Notes under the pieces: generated by a model
What the model was told of the DNA's origin: nothing
Database searches by the model: none
The model's input: the letters and a program-made list of their open reading frames with translations, nothing else
Translations under genes and position numbers: made by a program
Shown: positions 1 to 9,104 of the stretch, in pieces
How positions within the stretch are numbered: the stretch's first letter is position 1
Layout: each line of letters opens with the position of its first letter
Assembly: GCF_000614585.1 (NCBI RefSeq)
Contig: NZ_BAKX01000003.1
Span: 1-64,000 of the forward strand
Direction: 5' to 3'
DNA length: 64,000 nucleotides
Source of the DNA: Porphyromonas gingivicanis JCM 15907
GTDB lineage: Bacteria > Bacteroidota > Bacteroidia > Bacteroidales > Porphyromonadaceae

Positions 1-10
1 TTCTTCATGG

Positions 11-30
11 GGCACCCTCAAAAGGGTGTC
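11..30. other. hairpin next to first visible CRISPR repeat
   Basis: GGCACCCT and AGGGTGTC form an 8-bp stem (one G-T pair) with a 4-base loop, five bases from the first repeat. It may be the outer boundary of the array, stopping leftward transcription although it lacks a clear T-run, or simply a structured spacer. The window edge prevents a decision. Confidence 0.4.
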
Positions 31-35
31 TCAAC

Positions 36-658
36 GTCTTAATAGTCTTACTGACTGTCTTTGTATAGATGCGCATCAATACTTTCTCTTTCTGTGCTAT
101 TTTGCAAAGTCTTAATAGTCTTACTGACTGTTTGGGCGAAGTTTTTAAGAGACATTCAGGGCTCTGGTTCTAACGTCTTAATAGTCTTACTGACTGTCTT
201 TGTATAGATGCTAAAGATAAATATCTCGGAAGGTAAAACTTTTATCAGAGTCTTAATAGTCTTACTGACTGTCTTTGTATAGATGCTCTACAAAGACTCA
301 ATAAAATTGAATACCTTAACATTGGTCTTAATAGTCTTACTGACTGTCTTTGTATAGATGCAGTGTTTCGGCTTTGGCAGGTTTTGGAGGTGCTATCAAG
401 TCTTAATAGTCTTACTGACTGTCTTTGTATAGATGCAGGACTGGAAAGACTGCGAAGGATCTTCCATTCCAGAAGTCTTAATAGTCTTACTGACTGTCTT
501 TGTATAGATGCGTATAGAGTGCAACACAACGAGTATCAAACTCTAATTGTCTTAATAGTCTTACTGACTGTCTTTGTATAGATGCCCTTAAAGAAGGGAA
601 CAAAACGTATGACTACATTTCGTCTTAATAGTCTTACTGACTGTCTTTGTATAGATGC
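36..658 (-). CRISPR. CRISPR array, nine 37-base repeats
   Basis: Nine copies of a 37-base repeat start at 36, 109, 175, 250, 325, 400, 475, 549 and 622. On the plus strand each begins GTCTTAATAGTC and ends GTATAGATGC. Eight copies look identical. The second keeps only its first 22 bases (109-130). Spacers are 36-38 bases except beside the degenerate copy. On the minus strand the repeat ends ATTAAGAC, which resembles the 8-base 5' handles of type III and some type I crRNAs. Together with the decayed copy lying to the left and an AT-rich flank to the right, this suggests transcription leftward from a leader right of 658. The 35 bases left of the first repeat have spacer length, so the array may continue outside the window. 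No cas gene is visible, so the type is an inference. Confidence 0.97.
109..145 (-). repeat. degenerate CRISPR repeat
   Basis: The first 22 bases (109-130) match the other repeats exactly and the remaining 15 do not. The distance to the next repeat is 66 bases, against 73-75 elsewhere, so a small deletion plus drift, or a patch replacement, is likely. The conserved half carries the probable 5' handle if transcription is leftward. Decayed repeats usually lie at the old, leader-distal end. Confidence 0.85.
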
Positions 659-1060
659 AATCTGATTACCAGTAACTTACGAATTTTCATTTTCGTAAGG
701 GCTTTATAACAAGCCTCTTGCATATCTTCGAAAATGCCCCTCTAAAACTGTTCTTATATGTACATTATCCTCGCTTGGATAGGATGTATCTCTCTGGAAG
801 ACAAAGGTATATAATTGTTTTGAATTTTCGAAAATCTCTGTTGTAAAAAACAATAAATCGACATTTTCGAAAAACAGATAAAATGGCACTTGATAATCAG
901 ATAGTTATATTTCGAGAAAAGGCTGTTTTTTCGAAAATCGAACCATTGAAACTCTGATTAGTAACATTTTCGAAATTTGGGAAAATTAGGGTTTTTCGTA
1001 AGGACCTCATATATAAAGGAATAGAGATTTTTGATGAAATTATTTTTTTCGAAAATGCTT
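659..1060. promoter_or_regulatory. candidate CRISPR leader with TTTTCGAAAA palindromes
   Basis: This AT-rich flank has no convincing gene. It holds a cluster of one palindromic motif. Near-perfect TTTTCGAAAA cores lie at 824-835 (a perfect 12-base palindrome), 863-874, 928-937, 966-976 and 1046-1055. Partial copies lie at 726-737, 909-920 and 992-1003. An 8-bp inverted repeat CTTACGAA/TTCGTAAG sits at 676-699, and its TTTTCGTAAGG arm recurs at 993-1003. The position at the likely leader end of the array suggests a leader with repeated protein-binding sites. That role is inferred; the motif cluster is observed. Confidence 0.55.
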
Positions 1061-1335
1061 TTGCTCTTGAAGAGCGTTTAATCCTCTTTTTATTACGGGT
1101 TGATGGTTGGTGAAAGCTATAATGCTAACTCGCCTAACCATTAACCCTTTTGATGCAAACCATCTGTGCTTTCTTACAAAAGGTATAATGCAAAGAGAGA
1201 GACACCCTTTTCCATTGTCTCGTATCTTTTGGAGGGTGGGAAGATAAATAGTGTTGTTGAAGAAAAAGAGGGTATTGGTGATGCTTTGGGGCGTTGCACC
1301 CTCTAAGCCCAAATTGCTAAAAGTAGGGCAGAGGG
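1061..1335. other. intergenic region with dispersed repeat motif
   Basis: No coding region is supported here; the open frames lack any recognisable protein. It contains AAAGCTATAATGC at 1113-1125, AACCATCTGTGC at 1158-1169 and CAAAAGGTATAATGC at 1177-1191. All three recur in other gaps of this window (see 12774, 25393, 48063 and 61463). The region lies downstream of the ygiQ stop. Confidence 0.5.
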
Positions 1336-3390
1336 CTATCGTCGATGTTTTTTGCTTTGTCCTTTCTGCTCTCTTGAATTTTGAGTACGAGGGGTGTGTT
1401 GCTCCTCTCTCTTTTTGAATTCTTGCGTAGGGCGTTTGAAGTCTCTGGTAGAGTGTTGGGACTCTTGTAGAGTTCGTTGGGCTTCTTTAGCAGATGGTTT
1501 TTTGCTCCCTCTCAAGGGGGAGGAGTGCGATGCACGAGTCGAAGAAGCAACTTTGTGTGTAGTGCCAAAAAGACTCTCAATAAGGTCGTAACGATTCATC
1601 TGCTTTAGAGAGCGGATTAGCTCGCCCCTTTCTTCGGGTTTGTACCAAAAGAAGTAGCGTTTTTGTCGTCTTTTTTCTTCGGGAGTAATGGCACAGTAAA
1701 CTCGCTCCAAGGTGTAGGGGTGGTAGCCTGTATAGTAGATTTCAGTTGCCAGTGTCATCGGTGTGGGGGTAAAGTCTTGCACCTGTTCTAAATGAAAGTT
1801 TAGTCTCTTAGTGAGTACTGCCAGCTCCGCCATATCGGCTTCGTGGGAGTTAGGGTGCGAAGAGATAAAGTAGGGGATTAGTTGCTGCTTGAGTCCGTGC
1901 TTACGATTGATAGTTGTAAAGATATTGGTAAAGCGTTCGAAGAGAGCAAAAGGGGGTTTACGCATAATTTCGAGTACCCTGGGAGAGGTATGTTCGGGAG
2001 CTACTTTGAGACGTCCTGATGTGTGCGAAACAATGAGACTCTCCGTATAACGCTCTGCCTCTCTGCATAGTTGGGGATCTTTGTACTCCTCTAAAAGCAA
2101 ATCGTAGCGTACACCACTGCTGATAAAGCTCTTTTTTATGCCTGCGATATTATCGATTTTTTCCAACAAATCGTTAATCGGCTTATGGTTGGCATTGAGG
2201 TTACGACAAACGTTGGGAAAGATGCAAGAGGGGCGTGTGCATCGGGCGCAGAGTTCTTTCTTGATGCCCTCCATACGATACATATTGGCAGAGGGGCCTC
2301 CGACGTCGCTTAGGTAACCTTTGAAATCTTCCATCGAGGCGATTTTTTTGACCTCTTGGAGTACCGAAGTTTCGCTACGCGAGGCGACAAATTTGCCTTG
2401 ATGGGCAGAGATGGTACAGAAAGCACATCCACCGAAGCATCCTCGATGGAGATTGACGGAGTGCTTAATCATCTCGTAAGCGGTTATTACTTTGCCTTTA
2501 TAACGAGGGTGAGGGAGGCGCGTATAAGGTAAGTCAAAAGAGGCATCAATCTCTCCTGTGGTCATCGGGGGAAAGGGGGGATTGACGATGATTACTCGGT
2601 TGCCACAGGGTTGCACTATACGCCGAGCGTGATACTTATTGCTCTCCTCTTCGATATGTCTAAAGTTCATCGCCTGCTTCTTCTTCTCCTTTAGGCATTC
2701 TTCATAGCTAAATAGCTGGAGGTCGCCCTCTTGAGGAACGTATTCTTCTTTAGGTATGGCATAGGTGGTCTGTGGTACATCTTTCATAGAGAGGAGCGAT
2801 TCTCCTCTTTGTAGTGCTTGAATGATGTGGCGAAAAGGGAGTTCCCCCATACCATATATGACCAAATCTGCAGGACTAAGAATGGAAATACCCGGGAGTA
2901 GTTTGTCTTGCCAATAATCGTAGTGTACCAAACGTCGCAGGGAGGCTTCGATACCTCCAAGAAGGACAGGCACATCGGGGAAAAGCTCCTTGAGAATGCG
3001 ACTATACACGATAGAAGGATATTCGGGACGCATATCGATGCGTTTGTCGGGAGTATAGGCATCTTCGCTTCTTAGTCGTCGTGCAGCGGTATATTTATTG
3101 ACCATTGAGTCCATAGCCCCAGGCGATACGCCAAAGAACAGGCGAGGCTTCCCTAACTTCTTAAAGTCTCTCAGATCATCGCGCCAGTTGGGTTGAGGTA
3201 CAATGGCTACTCGAAGCCCAAAAGACTCTAAATATCTGCCCACTACGGCAGCACCGAAAGAGGGGTGATCAACATAGGCATCTCCGCTAAAGAGAATAAC
3301 ATCTGCCTCTTCCCACCCTTTGGCTTCCATTTCCTTGCGAGAAGTGGGGAGAAAGTCGGTTATTGCCACGTCCCTTGCCATACGAAACAA
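1336..3390 (-). CDS. ygiQ: YgiQ family radical SAM protein
   Basis: The 684-residue protein matches the YgiQ/UPF0313 family throughout. The N-terminal region contains the FSGDAYVDHPSFG segment. A radical SAM core near residues 316-324 carries the cluster-binding cysteines in HRGCFGGCAFC, followed by the RRLVHYDYW and VAPEHTSPRVL-type family blocks. The C-terminal ~70 residues are Lys/Arg/Ser-rich and probably disordered. The biochemical reaction of the family is unknown to me. The gene is last in a tight minus-strand run; its start overlaps the end of ispE by about 30 bases, and an alternative start at the fourth codon (MARDV) shortens the overlap. Confidence 0.95.
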   Translation of the reverse strand: MFRMARDVAITDFLPTSRKEMEAKGWEEADVILFSGDAYVDHPSFGAAVVGRYLESFGLRVAIVPQPNWRDDLRDFKKLGKPRLFFGVSPGAMDSMVNKYTAARRLRSEDAYTPDKRIDMRPEYPSIVYSRILKELFPDVPVLLGGIEASLRRLVHYDYWQDKLLPGISILSPADLVIYGMGELPFRHIIQALQRGESLLSMKDVPQTTYAIPKEEYVPQEGDLQLFSYEECLKEKKKQAMNFRHIEEESNKYHARRIVQPCGNRVIIVNPPFPPMTTGEIDASFDLPYTRLPHPRYKGKVITAYEMIKHSVNLHRGCFGGCAFCTISAHQGKFVASRSETSVLQEVKKIASMEDFKGYLSDVGGPSANMYRMEGIKKELCARCTRPSCIFPNVCRNLNANHKPINDLLEKIDNIAGIKKSFISSGVRYDLLLEEYKDPQLCREAERYTESLIVSHTSGRLKVAPEHTSPRVLEIMRKPPFALFERFTNIFTTINRKHGLKQQLIPYFISSHPNSHEADMAELAVLTKRLNFHLEQVQDFTPTPMTLATEIYYTGYHPYTLERVYCAITPEEKRRQKRYFFWYKPEERGELIRSLKQMNRYDLIESLFGTTHKVASSTRASHSSPLRGSKKPSAKEAQRTLQESQHSTRDFKRPTQEFKKREEQHTPRTQNSREQKGQSKKHRR

Positions 3391-4199
3391 TCGGAGAAAA
3401 GAGCCGTGTCCAAAGAGGGAATAGATTGCGTGAAGATGCCGTAGAGCGTAGAGCCAGAACCAGACATGGAGGCATAGTCCGCACCCAGAGCATAGAGGTG
3501 TTCTTTTATTTCTTTCAGGCGTGGATGCTGGGCAAAAAGAGGCTCTTCAAAATCGTTTATGAAGAGTTTGCTCCATTCGGGAAGGGGCTTTTCGAGGAGG
3601 GTAGTTAGACTATTTCTTGCTTCGGGATGACACTTTATAGCACTATATGCCTCTTTGGTAGAGATGAAAATCGGTGGTTTTATAAGTAAAACAGTTGCCT
3701 TTTGGATAGACTTCGGGAGCGTAAGAGGAGTTAAACGCTCTCCGATGCCCTCGCCTAACATAGGCGTGTTGTAAATGAAAAAGGGACAGTCCGCTCCGAT
3801 ACGTTTGATGAGAGAGAGCATCGTCTCAGTAGATAAGCCCAGATGAAACATATCGTTCAAGGCTTTTAGCGTAAAGGAAGCATCAGAAGAGCCCCCACCC
3901 AGTCCAGCTCCAAAGGGAATCTTTTTGAGTAACTCTATCGAAACAGGAGGGAGGGCGTATCCTTCCTCACGAAGCAGTTGCAGGGTGCGTAGTACGGTAT
4001 TTTCCTCTTTTTTGCCTTCAATAGGAATACCATTTTGTAACCACTCATCAGCCGTTTGTGATGGAGATAGGGGTATTATTTCGATTACATCGCACAGTCC
4101 AATGGGTAGAAAGATAGTCTCTAAGGCATGGTAACCGCTGGGAAGACGTTCAAGGATGCGCAACCCTAAATTGAGTTTAGCATTGGGGAAAATAACCAT
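3360..4199 (-). CDS. ispE: 4-diphosphocytidyl-2-C-methyl-D-erythritol kinase
   Basis: IspE phosphorylates CDP-methylerythritol with ATP in the non-mevalonate (MEP) isoprenoid pathway in the cytoplasm. The 279-residue protein has the GHMP-kinase fold: the N-terminal PNAKLNLGL segment, the ATP-binding PFGAGLGGGSSDA loop near residues 94-106, and the C-terminal SMSGSGSTLYG motif. Length is normal for the family. It begins four bases after the lpxB stop and overlaps the start of ygiQ, so these genes are probably cotranscribed. The products feed undecaprenyl carrier lipids, which fits the envelope genes around it. Confidence 0.96.
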   Translation of the reverse strand: MVIFPNAKLNLGLRILERLPSGYHALETIFLPIGLCDVIEIIPLSPSQTADEWLQNGIPIEGKKEENTVLRTLQLLREEGYALPPVSIELLKKIPFGAGLGGGSSDASFTLKALNDMFHLGLSTETMLSLIKRIGADCPFFIYNTPMLGEGIGERLTPLTLPKSIQKATVLLIKPPIFISTKEAYSAIKCHPEARNSLTTLLEKPLPEWSKLFINDFEEPLFAQHPRLKEIKEHLYALGADYASMSGSGSTLYGIFTQSIPSLDTALFSDCFVWQGTWQ

Positions 4200-4203
4200 A
4201 TTC

Positions 4204-5382
4204 TTATTCTATTGAGATGTTGGAGGGGGGTATAATGCTCTCTACGATGTGTTTTGCTGCTCTCTCTGAAGCGGGTTGCTCTCCTAATAAAGAGCGTAGT
4301 TGATGATAGCCTTCCATGATGGGATAGGGGGCGTCTAACACCTCTTGTAGTGCGAGGCGAAGGTTAAGAGGTGTAGCATCGGCAGCGAGTAACTCTTTGA
4401 CTAAAGGTCGGTCTAAAATGAGATTGACCAAAGAAAAGTAACGTATCGGGAAGAGATGTTCAAAAGCCCAATTCATCCATCGAGCCCCACCAGCTCTGTA
4501 ACAGACCACTTGAGGTGTGCCAATCAAGGCTGTCTCTAAGGTGGCTGTACCCGATGTTACCAAAGCGACCTTTGCACCTGCCAGAAGGGTATAGGTACTA
4601 TTGAATAAAATTTCTATAGGATAATCGTTGGGGATAAAGGGGCGATAGTCTTCTGTAGTTAGTCCTGGTGCGCCTGCTATGATGGGATGTAGGTGAGGAA
4701 AAGAGGTGCGTAGCGTTTCGACCATTAGAGGTAGATTGCTCTTGAGTTCTTGACGTCGGCTTCCCGGTAAGATGGCTACCAAAGAGTCTTTTTTTTCGCT
4801 GGGTATAGAGGTGCATTGAGCTAAAAGCTGATTCTTAAAGACCTCTTCTCCATGCTTTGCATAATAGTTACCCACAGCATCTATACAGGGGTTGCCTATA
4901 TAGAGCGAAGATATGTTGTGCTGTTTCAAAAAGTCTTCTTCAAAGGGAAGTATACAGAGAGTCTCGGCGCAAAACTTGCGCAATGTGCGCACTCGTCCCT
5001 TTTTCCAAGCCCATACTTTGGGGGGGATGTAGTAGACGAGGCGTGTTTGTGGTAAATGTCTATGTACGAAAGGGAGGATATAGCGAAAGTTAAAGCCTCC
5101 GAAGTCTACGGGGATAACTACATCGGGGGCAAAGTCAAGTAGTTTTTTTTGTACCAATTTTCCCTTTTGTTGTATAGAAAAGAAGTTTCGAACTACCTGC
5201 TCAAACCCCATGAAAGCAACATCTTTGTAATGTACTATGGGAGCGCATTGGGCAATCTCTGCCATCTTATCTCCTCCCATAAAAGCAAACGCAGCCTCTG
5301 TGTCTCGAAGCCTTATGGCTCTCATAAGATGGGCTGCGTGTAGGTCTCCCGAAGCCTCTCCAGCGATAAGAAAGTAACGCAT
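4204..5382 (-). CDS. lpxB: lipid-A-disaccharide synthase
   Basis: LpxB joins UDP-diacylglucosamine and lipid X to form the lipid A disaccharide at the inner membrane. The 392-residue protein starts with the typical MRYFLIAGEASGDLHAAHLM block. It also has FMGGDKMAE, VIPVDFGGFNFR, PPKVWAWKKGR, LPGSRRQEL and the C-terminal GTATLETALIGTPQVVCYR segment of this GT19 glycosyltransferase family. Length is usual. It lies 17 bases after surE and 4 bases before ispE on the same strand. Confidence 0.97.
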   Translation of the reverse strand: MRYFLIAGEASGDLHAAHLMRAIRLRDTEAAFAFMGGDKMAEIAQCAPIVHYKDVAFMGFEQVVRNFFSIQQKGKLVQKKLLDFAPDVVIPVDFGGFNFRYILPFVHRHLPQTRLVYYIPPKVWAWKKGRVRTLRKFCAETLCILPFEEDFLKQHNISSLYIGNPCIDAVGNYYAKHGEEVFKNQLLAQCTSIPSEKKDSLVAILPGSRRQELKSNLPLMVETLRTSFPHLHPIIAGAPGLTTEDYRPFIPNDYPIEILFNSTYTLLAGAKVALVTSGTATLETALIGTPQVVCYRAGGARWMNWAFEHLFPIRYFSLVNLILDRPLVKELLAADATPLNLRLALQEVLDAPYPIMEGYHQLRSLLGEQPASERAAKHIVESIIPPSNISIE

Positions 5383-5399
5383 AGGCTAAAGGATGAGGT

Positions 5400-6184
5400 T
5401 TATGCCTCGGTCGAAAGTAATTCGTCAAACGGATTCTTGCGTAGTTCTTCCAAAAAAGAACGGTCTGTCATGTCGATGCGAATGGGCGTTAGAGTGGCAT
5501 ATCCTGCCTCCAACAAATCCCAGTCTGTATTCGGTTCGTTGTTCGTTTTAACCTGCTTGCCAGAGAGCCAATATACTTTTTGACCTTTAGCATTTTCACT
5601 CTCCACAAATTCATTAACGAAACGCCCCACGGCTTGAGGACAAATCTCTATTCTTTTAGGTTGAGATTTGGGAAGATTAAGGCTTAGTAATGTATGTTGA
5701 GGAATAGGATTTTTGAGCATCCAGCGTGCTACTTTGGGGGTATATTCGGCTGCATAGCTCATTTCGGCATTTTCTCCATGGTCGTTTACCGATACGGCAA
5801 GGGCAGGAATACCTGCTATACAGCCCTCCATTGCAGCACCAATGGTACCCGAATAGATTACGCAAATACCATCGTTACGTCCATGATTGATACCCGAAAC
5901 GATTAGGTCGGGCTTTTGGTCGGTATAGAGAATGTTTAGTGCCAGCTTTACACAATCGGCTGGTGTGCCCGTAGAGCGATACCAAGTGCACCCCTCCTCT
6001 TCTCTCATCTTAGTAAGTCTTAAAGGAATTTGCGAGGTTATTTGTGCCGAAGCTCCTGAGCGAGTCCATCGGGTGCTACCACTACAATCTCACCTAAAGG
6101 CTTTAAGGCATTGGTTAGAGCTGTAATCCCTGGGGCATGTACTCCATCGTCATTGGAGACAAGAATCTTAATTCTTTTGTCCAT
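5400..6184 (-). CDS. surE: 5'-nucleotidase SurE (frameshifted)
   Basis: SurE is a metal-dependent nucleotide phosphatase. Starting at the ATG at 6184 the frame encodes an N-terminus with the metal-binding [11 protein letters not shown] motif and reaches VAPDG, then shifts. The rest ([16 protein letters not shown], the SGINHGRN motif and the tail) continues in another frame to 5400. Adding one base near 6063 (giving DGPRSG) restores the whole family-length protein of about 261 residues. A loss of one base in a GG doublet is the simplest cause. It sits between the FKBP lipoprotein gene and lpxB with short gaps. Confidence 0.93.
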
Positions 6185-6197
6185 TAGAGTTTGTCTC

Positions 6198-6755
6198 TTA
6201 GTTTTCTGTTTCGGGGATAATCTTGTCTAAACGAATAAGAAAGCGAAGGGAAGAATAGGGCTGTATGTTACCCTCCTGCTTGCTACCATAAGCTAAGTAC
6301 CAAGGGATTATGACTTCGGTATAGTCTCCCTCCACCATGTTTTGTAGTGCAACTTGTACTCCCACTATCGAAGAGCCTTCTTTGCCACGGTTGAGCGTGA
6401 GCCTTTGACTCTTCTCTTGGTCGAAATTGCCCTCAATAAAGGCTTTACTCCCTGCCAAAAGATAGCATTCATAGTGTACTAAAACTCTCGAAGTTTCGAT
6501 GGGATGTTCCTTGCCTTTTCCTTTCTCAATCCACTTCATATAGATGTAGGGAAGCAAACCATCTGTCGATTGCTTGGAGAAGTCTTTATTATTAGCGTAA
6601 CTATTGAAAGCATTTTCATTTTCTCTTCGCCACTCTTCGACGGCATCTATCTTCTTTTGGCAAGAAGAGAAAGATATACTCAGCAACAATGCCACACCTA
6701 AAAAGGTTGTGAGTGATAGACCCCAACTTTGGAGGCGGTTAAACTTATTTGTCAT
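6198..6755 (-). CDS. FKBP-type peptidyl-prolyl isomerase, lipoprotein
   Basis: The 185-residue protein has a long hydrophobic N-terminus ending in a lipobox-like SFSSC near residue 32, so it is probably a lipoprotein. An FKBP fold follows, with the [10 protein letters not shown] strand, a [13 protein letters not shown] helix and the IIPWYLAYG segment near the C-terminus. It would assist proline isomerisation in the periplasm. The start overlaps the end of glyS by 11 bases and surE follows after 13. It could be called a Gld-type or general FKBP; I cannot choose. Confidence 0.85.
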   Translation of the reverse strand: MTNKFNRLQSWGLSLTTFLGVALLLSISFSSCQKKIDAVEEWRRENENAFNSYANNKDFSKQSTDGLLPYIYMKWIEKGKGKEHPIETSRVLVHYECYLLAGSKAFIEGNFDQEKSQRLTLNRGKEGSSIVGVQVALQNMVEGDYTEVIIPWYLAYGSKQEGNIQPYSSLRFLIRLDKIIPETEN

Positions 6756-8297
6756 CAGCTATTTTTCTAAGCAGTGTACTCATATCTACTTTTGCCATTA
6801 TCTCCTTGCGCAAGTCGGCAATGGCTACGCGATGTTGTTCCATAGTATCTCTGTCTCGGATAGTTACCGTGTTGTCTTCCATTGTTTGGTTATCTATGGT
6901 GATGCAATAGGGAGTGCCGATAGCATCCTGACGACGGTAACGTTTGCCGATAGAGTCCTTTTCATCGTATTGGCAAGTGAAGTCGAAACGGAGGTCTTGT
7001 ACCACCTCTTTGGCTTTTTCGTCCAAGCCATCCTTGCGTACTAAAGGTAGTACTGCCAATTTTATCGGAGCCAGTGCCGCGGGCAGGCGGAGTACAGTTC
7101 GTGTCTCTCCATTGTCGGTTGGCTCTTCGCAGTAAGCCCCACACATAATAGAGAGAAAGAGACGGTCTACACCGATAGATGTCTCCACTACGTAGGGTAC
7201 GTAACTTTCTTCTGTGGTAGCATCGAAGTAGCGAAGTTTCTTACCACTATATTCTTCGTGACGCTTGAGGTCGTAGTCGGTGCGGCTATGTATCCCCTCT
7301 ACTTCCTTAAATCCGAAAGGCATTTCAAACTCTATGTCGGTAGCGGCATTGGCGTAGTGAGCCAATTTTTCGTGGTCATGGAAGCGGTATTTTGTATCGC
7401 CCATACCCAACGCTTTGTGGAATGCCATACGAGATTGTTTCCAGTATTCAAACCACTTCATCTCCTCGCCCGGAGCCACAAAGAACTGCATTTCCATCTG
7501 TTCGAACTCTCGCATGCGGAAGATGAACTGACGGGCAACGATTTCGTTGCGGAAGCTTTGCCGATTTGTGCAATACCGAAGGGGAGCTTCATGCGACCTG
7601 TTTTCTGCACATTGAGGTAGTTTACAAAAATACCCTGTGCTGTCTCTGGGCGTAGGTATATTTTAGAAGCCCCTTCTGCCGTAGACCCCATTTCTGTGGC
7701 AAACATGAGGTTGAACTGGCGAACTTCTGTCCAATTGGCTGTTCCGCTTATGGGGCAGACGATTTTCTTATCTATAATAATCTGACGTACTCCTTCCAAA
7801 TCGCCTTCTGTTAAGGCTTTTGTGAATGCTTTTAGGGTAGATTGGTACTCTTCTTTATACCCCAACACTCGAGGGTTGGTCTCCTTATAAAGCTCTGCGT
7901 TGAAGGAGTCGCCAAAACGCTTAGCAGCTTTTGCTACCTCTTTCTCTATCTTATCTTCAATTTTTGCCAAGTAGTCTTCAATAAGCACATCGGCACGGTA
8001 ACGTTTTTTTGAGTCCTTATTGTCGATAAGAGGGTCGTTAAAGGCGTCAACGTGTCCAGAAGCTTGCCAGATACGAGGGTGCATAAAGATGGCAGAGTCT
8101 ATACCTACCACGTTGTCGTGTAGGAGGGTCATACTCTTCCACCATAGAGTCTTGATGTTGTTTTTGAGTTCTACGCCATACTGTCCGTAGTCGTAAACTG
8201 CCCCTAAACCATCGTATATCTCTGAAGAAGGAAATACAAAACCATACTCTTTACAGTGAGAGATGATTTTCTTAAACAAGTCTTCTTGTTGCGCCAT
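6745..8297 (-). CDS. glyS: glycine-tRNA ligase (frameshifted)
   Basis: This is the class II, single-chain (eukaryote-like) glycyl-tRNA synthetase of about 517 residues. The N-terminal half has GLGAVYDYGQYGVELK, HPRIWQASGH and TAQGIFVNY. The frame breaks just after QIGKA. Restoring one A in the AA at 7552-7553 gives GKAFRNEI leading into the C-terminal half (REFEQMEMQFF, the anticodon-binding domain and the AIGTPYCITID segment). The start at 8297 (MAQQED) is preferred over the upstream 8351 codon because a promoter -7 element (TACCTTTG on the minus strand, 8349-8356) overlaps the longer version. The gene is essential, so a sequence error is much more likely than decay. Confidence 0.95.
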
Positions 8298-8348
8298 ATC
8301 GTAATAATACCAATCTTTTATCTCAATTAAATATATGTCTACACGAAA

Positions 8349-8356
8349 CAAAGGTA
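8349..8356 (-). promoter_or_regulatory. Bacteroidota -7 promoter element for glyS
   Basis: The minus strand reads TACCTTTG, matching the TAnnTTTG -7 element of Bacteroidota housekeeping sigma. I see no good TTTG partner at the -33 position. Its position implies transcription starts near 8342 and supports the glyS start at 8297. Confidence 0.5.
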
Positions 8357-8369
8357 AGCATTTCCTTTG

Positions 8370-9095
8370 TTAGAATTGAATAGAAAGGAGGTTATATTGG
8401 AGGGTTAAAGCATCGAAAAGGAGCAATTTCCCAGTCAAAGTGTCGGGTAAATCTAAGAGGGTTTTGATAACTTCAGTGGCCATAATGGAACTAATGATGC
8501 CTACTGCGGCCCCAACTACAGGTATCTCTCGCTTCTCTTGATGGAGGTCTTTTTGAGGGAAGAGTTGCCGATAACTGCCCGACCCTTTATAATGAAAGAG
8601 GGCAATCTGCCCACGCCACGAGTCCACCGCTCCGTAGAGATAGGGGAGCGAGAGTTGCTCTGCTACTTGATCCATTATATAACGGGTAGAAAGATTGTCG
8701 CAACCGTCCACAATAATATCATACCCTTGGGCAATTTGCACCGCATTCTCTTCCGTAAAGCGTTCGTCAAAAGAGCGGATAATGCAGTGGCTATTGAGCT
8801 TTTGCAACCGCTTTTGCGCCGTTAGGGATTTGCTTTGCCCCAAATCCTCCTCAGTGTAGAGTATCTGCCTTTGTAAGTTAGAGAGAGAGACTTTATCGAA
8901 ATCGACAATCCCAATCTCGCCAATCCCCGAGGCTACCAAATAGTAAAGTAATGAAGAACCCAAGCCTCCAGCACCCACTACGAGCACTTTCTTGGAGCGA
9001 AGCCGTGCCTGCCCCGCCTCTCCTATCTCGGGGAGAAGTATTTGCCGAGCAAAACGCTCTTTTTCGCTTTCGTTCAAAGGGGTTGGCGTGTTCAT
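8370..9095 (-). CDS. HesA/MoeB/ThiF family E1-like protein
   Basis: The 241-residue protein is an adenylating enzyme of the ubiquitin-activating (E1-like) superfamily. Visible are the nucleotide-binding VLVVGAGGLGSS loop near residue 40, VDFDKVSLSNLQRQILY, DGCDNLSTRY and the C-terminal GIISSIMATEVIK. Such proteins activate the C-terminus of a sulfur-carrier protein for thiamine or molybdopterin synthesis. I see no CXXC zinc pair. No thi or moa gene lies nearby, so the partner cannot be assigned. It sits between rmuC and glyS on the same strand. Confidence 0.88.
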   Translation of the reverse strand: MNTPTPLNESEKERFARQILLPEIGEAGQARLRSKKVLVVGAGGLGSSLLYYLVASGIGEIGIVDFDKVSLSNLQRQILYTEEDLGQSKSLTAQKRLQKLNSHCIIRSFDERFTEENAVQIAQGYDIIVDGCDNLSTRYIMDQVAEQLSLPYLYGAVDSWRGQIALFHYKGSGSYRQLFPQKDLHQEKREIPVVGAAVGIISSIMATEVIKTLLDLPDTLTGKLLLFDALTLQYNLLSIQF

Positions 9096-9104
9096 CGTTT
9101 CTAC

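Noticed and set aside
245-529. 94-residue minus-strand open frame with a repeated ASIQRQSVRLLR unit
   Set aside because: It is a translation of the CRISPR repeats, whose ~75-base period keeps the frame open.
704-889. Short minus-strand open frame next to the array
   Set aside because: No family resemblance, no promoter or ribosome site, and it runs through the palindrome cluster.
1040-1312. 90-residue minus-strand open frame
   Set aside because: Low complexity, no recognisable domain, covers the dispersed intergenic motifs.
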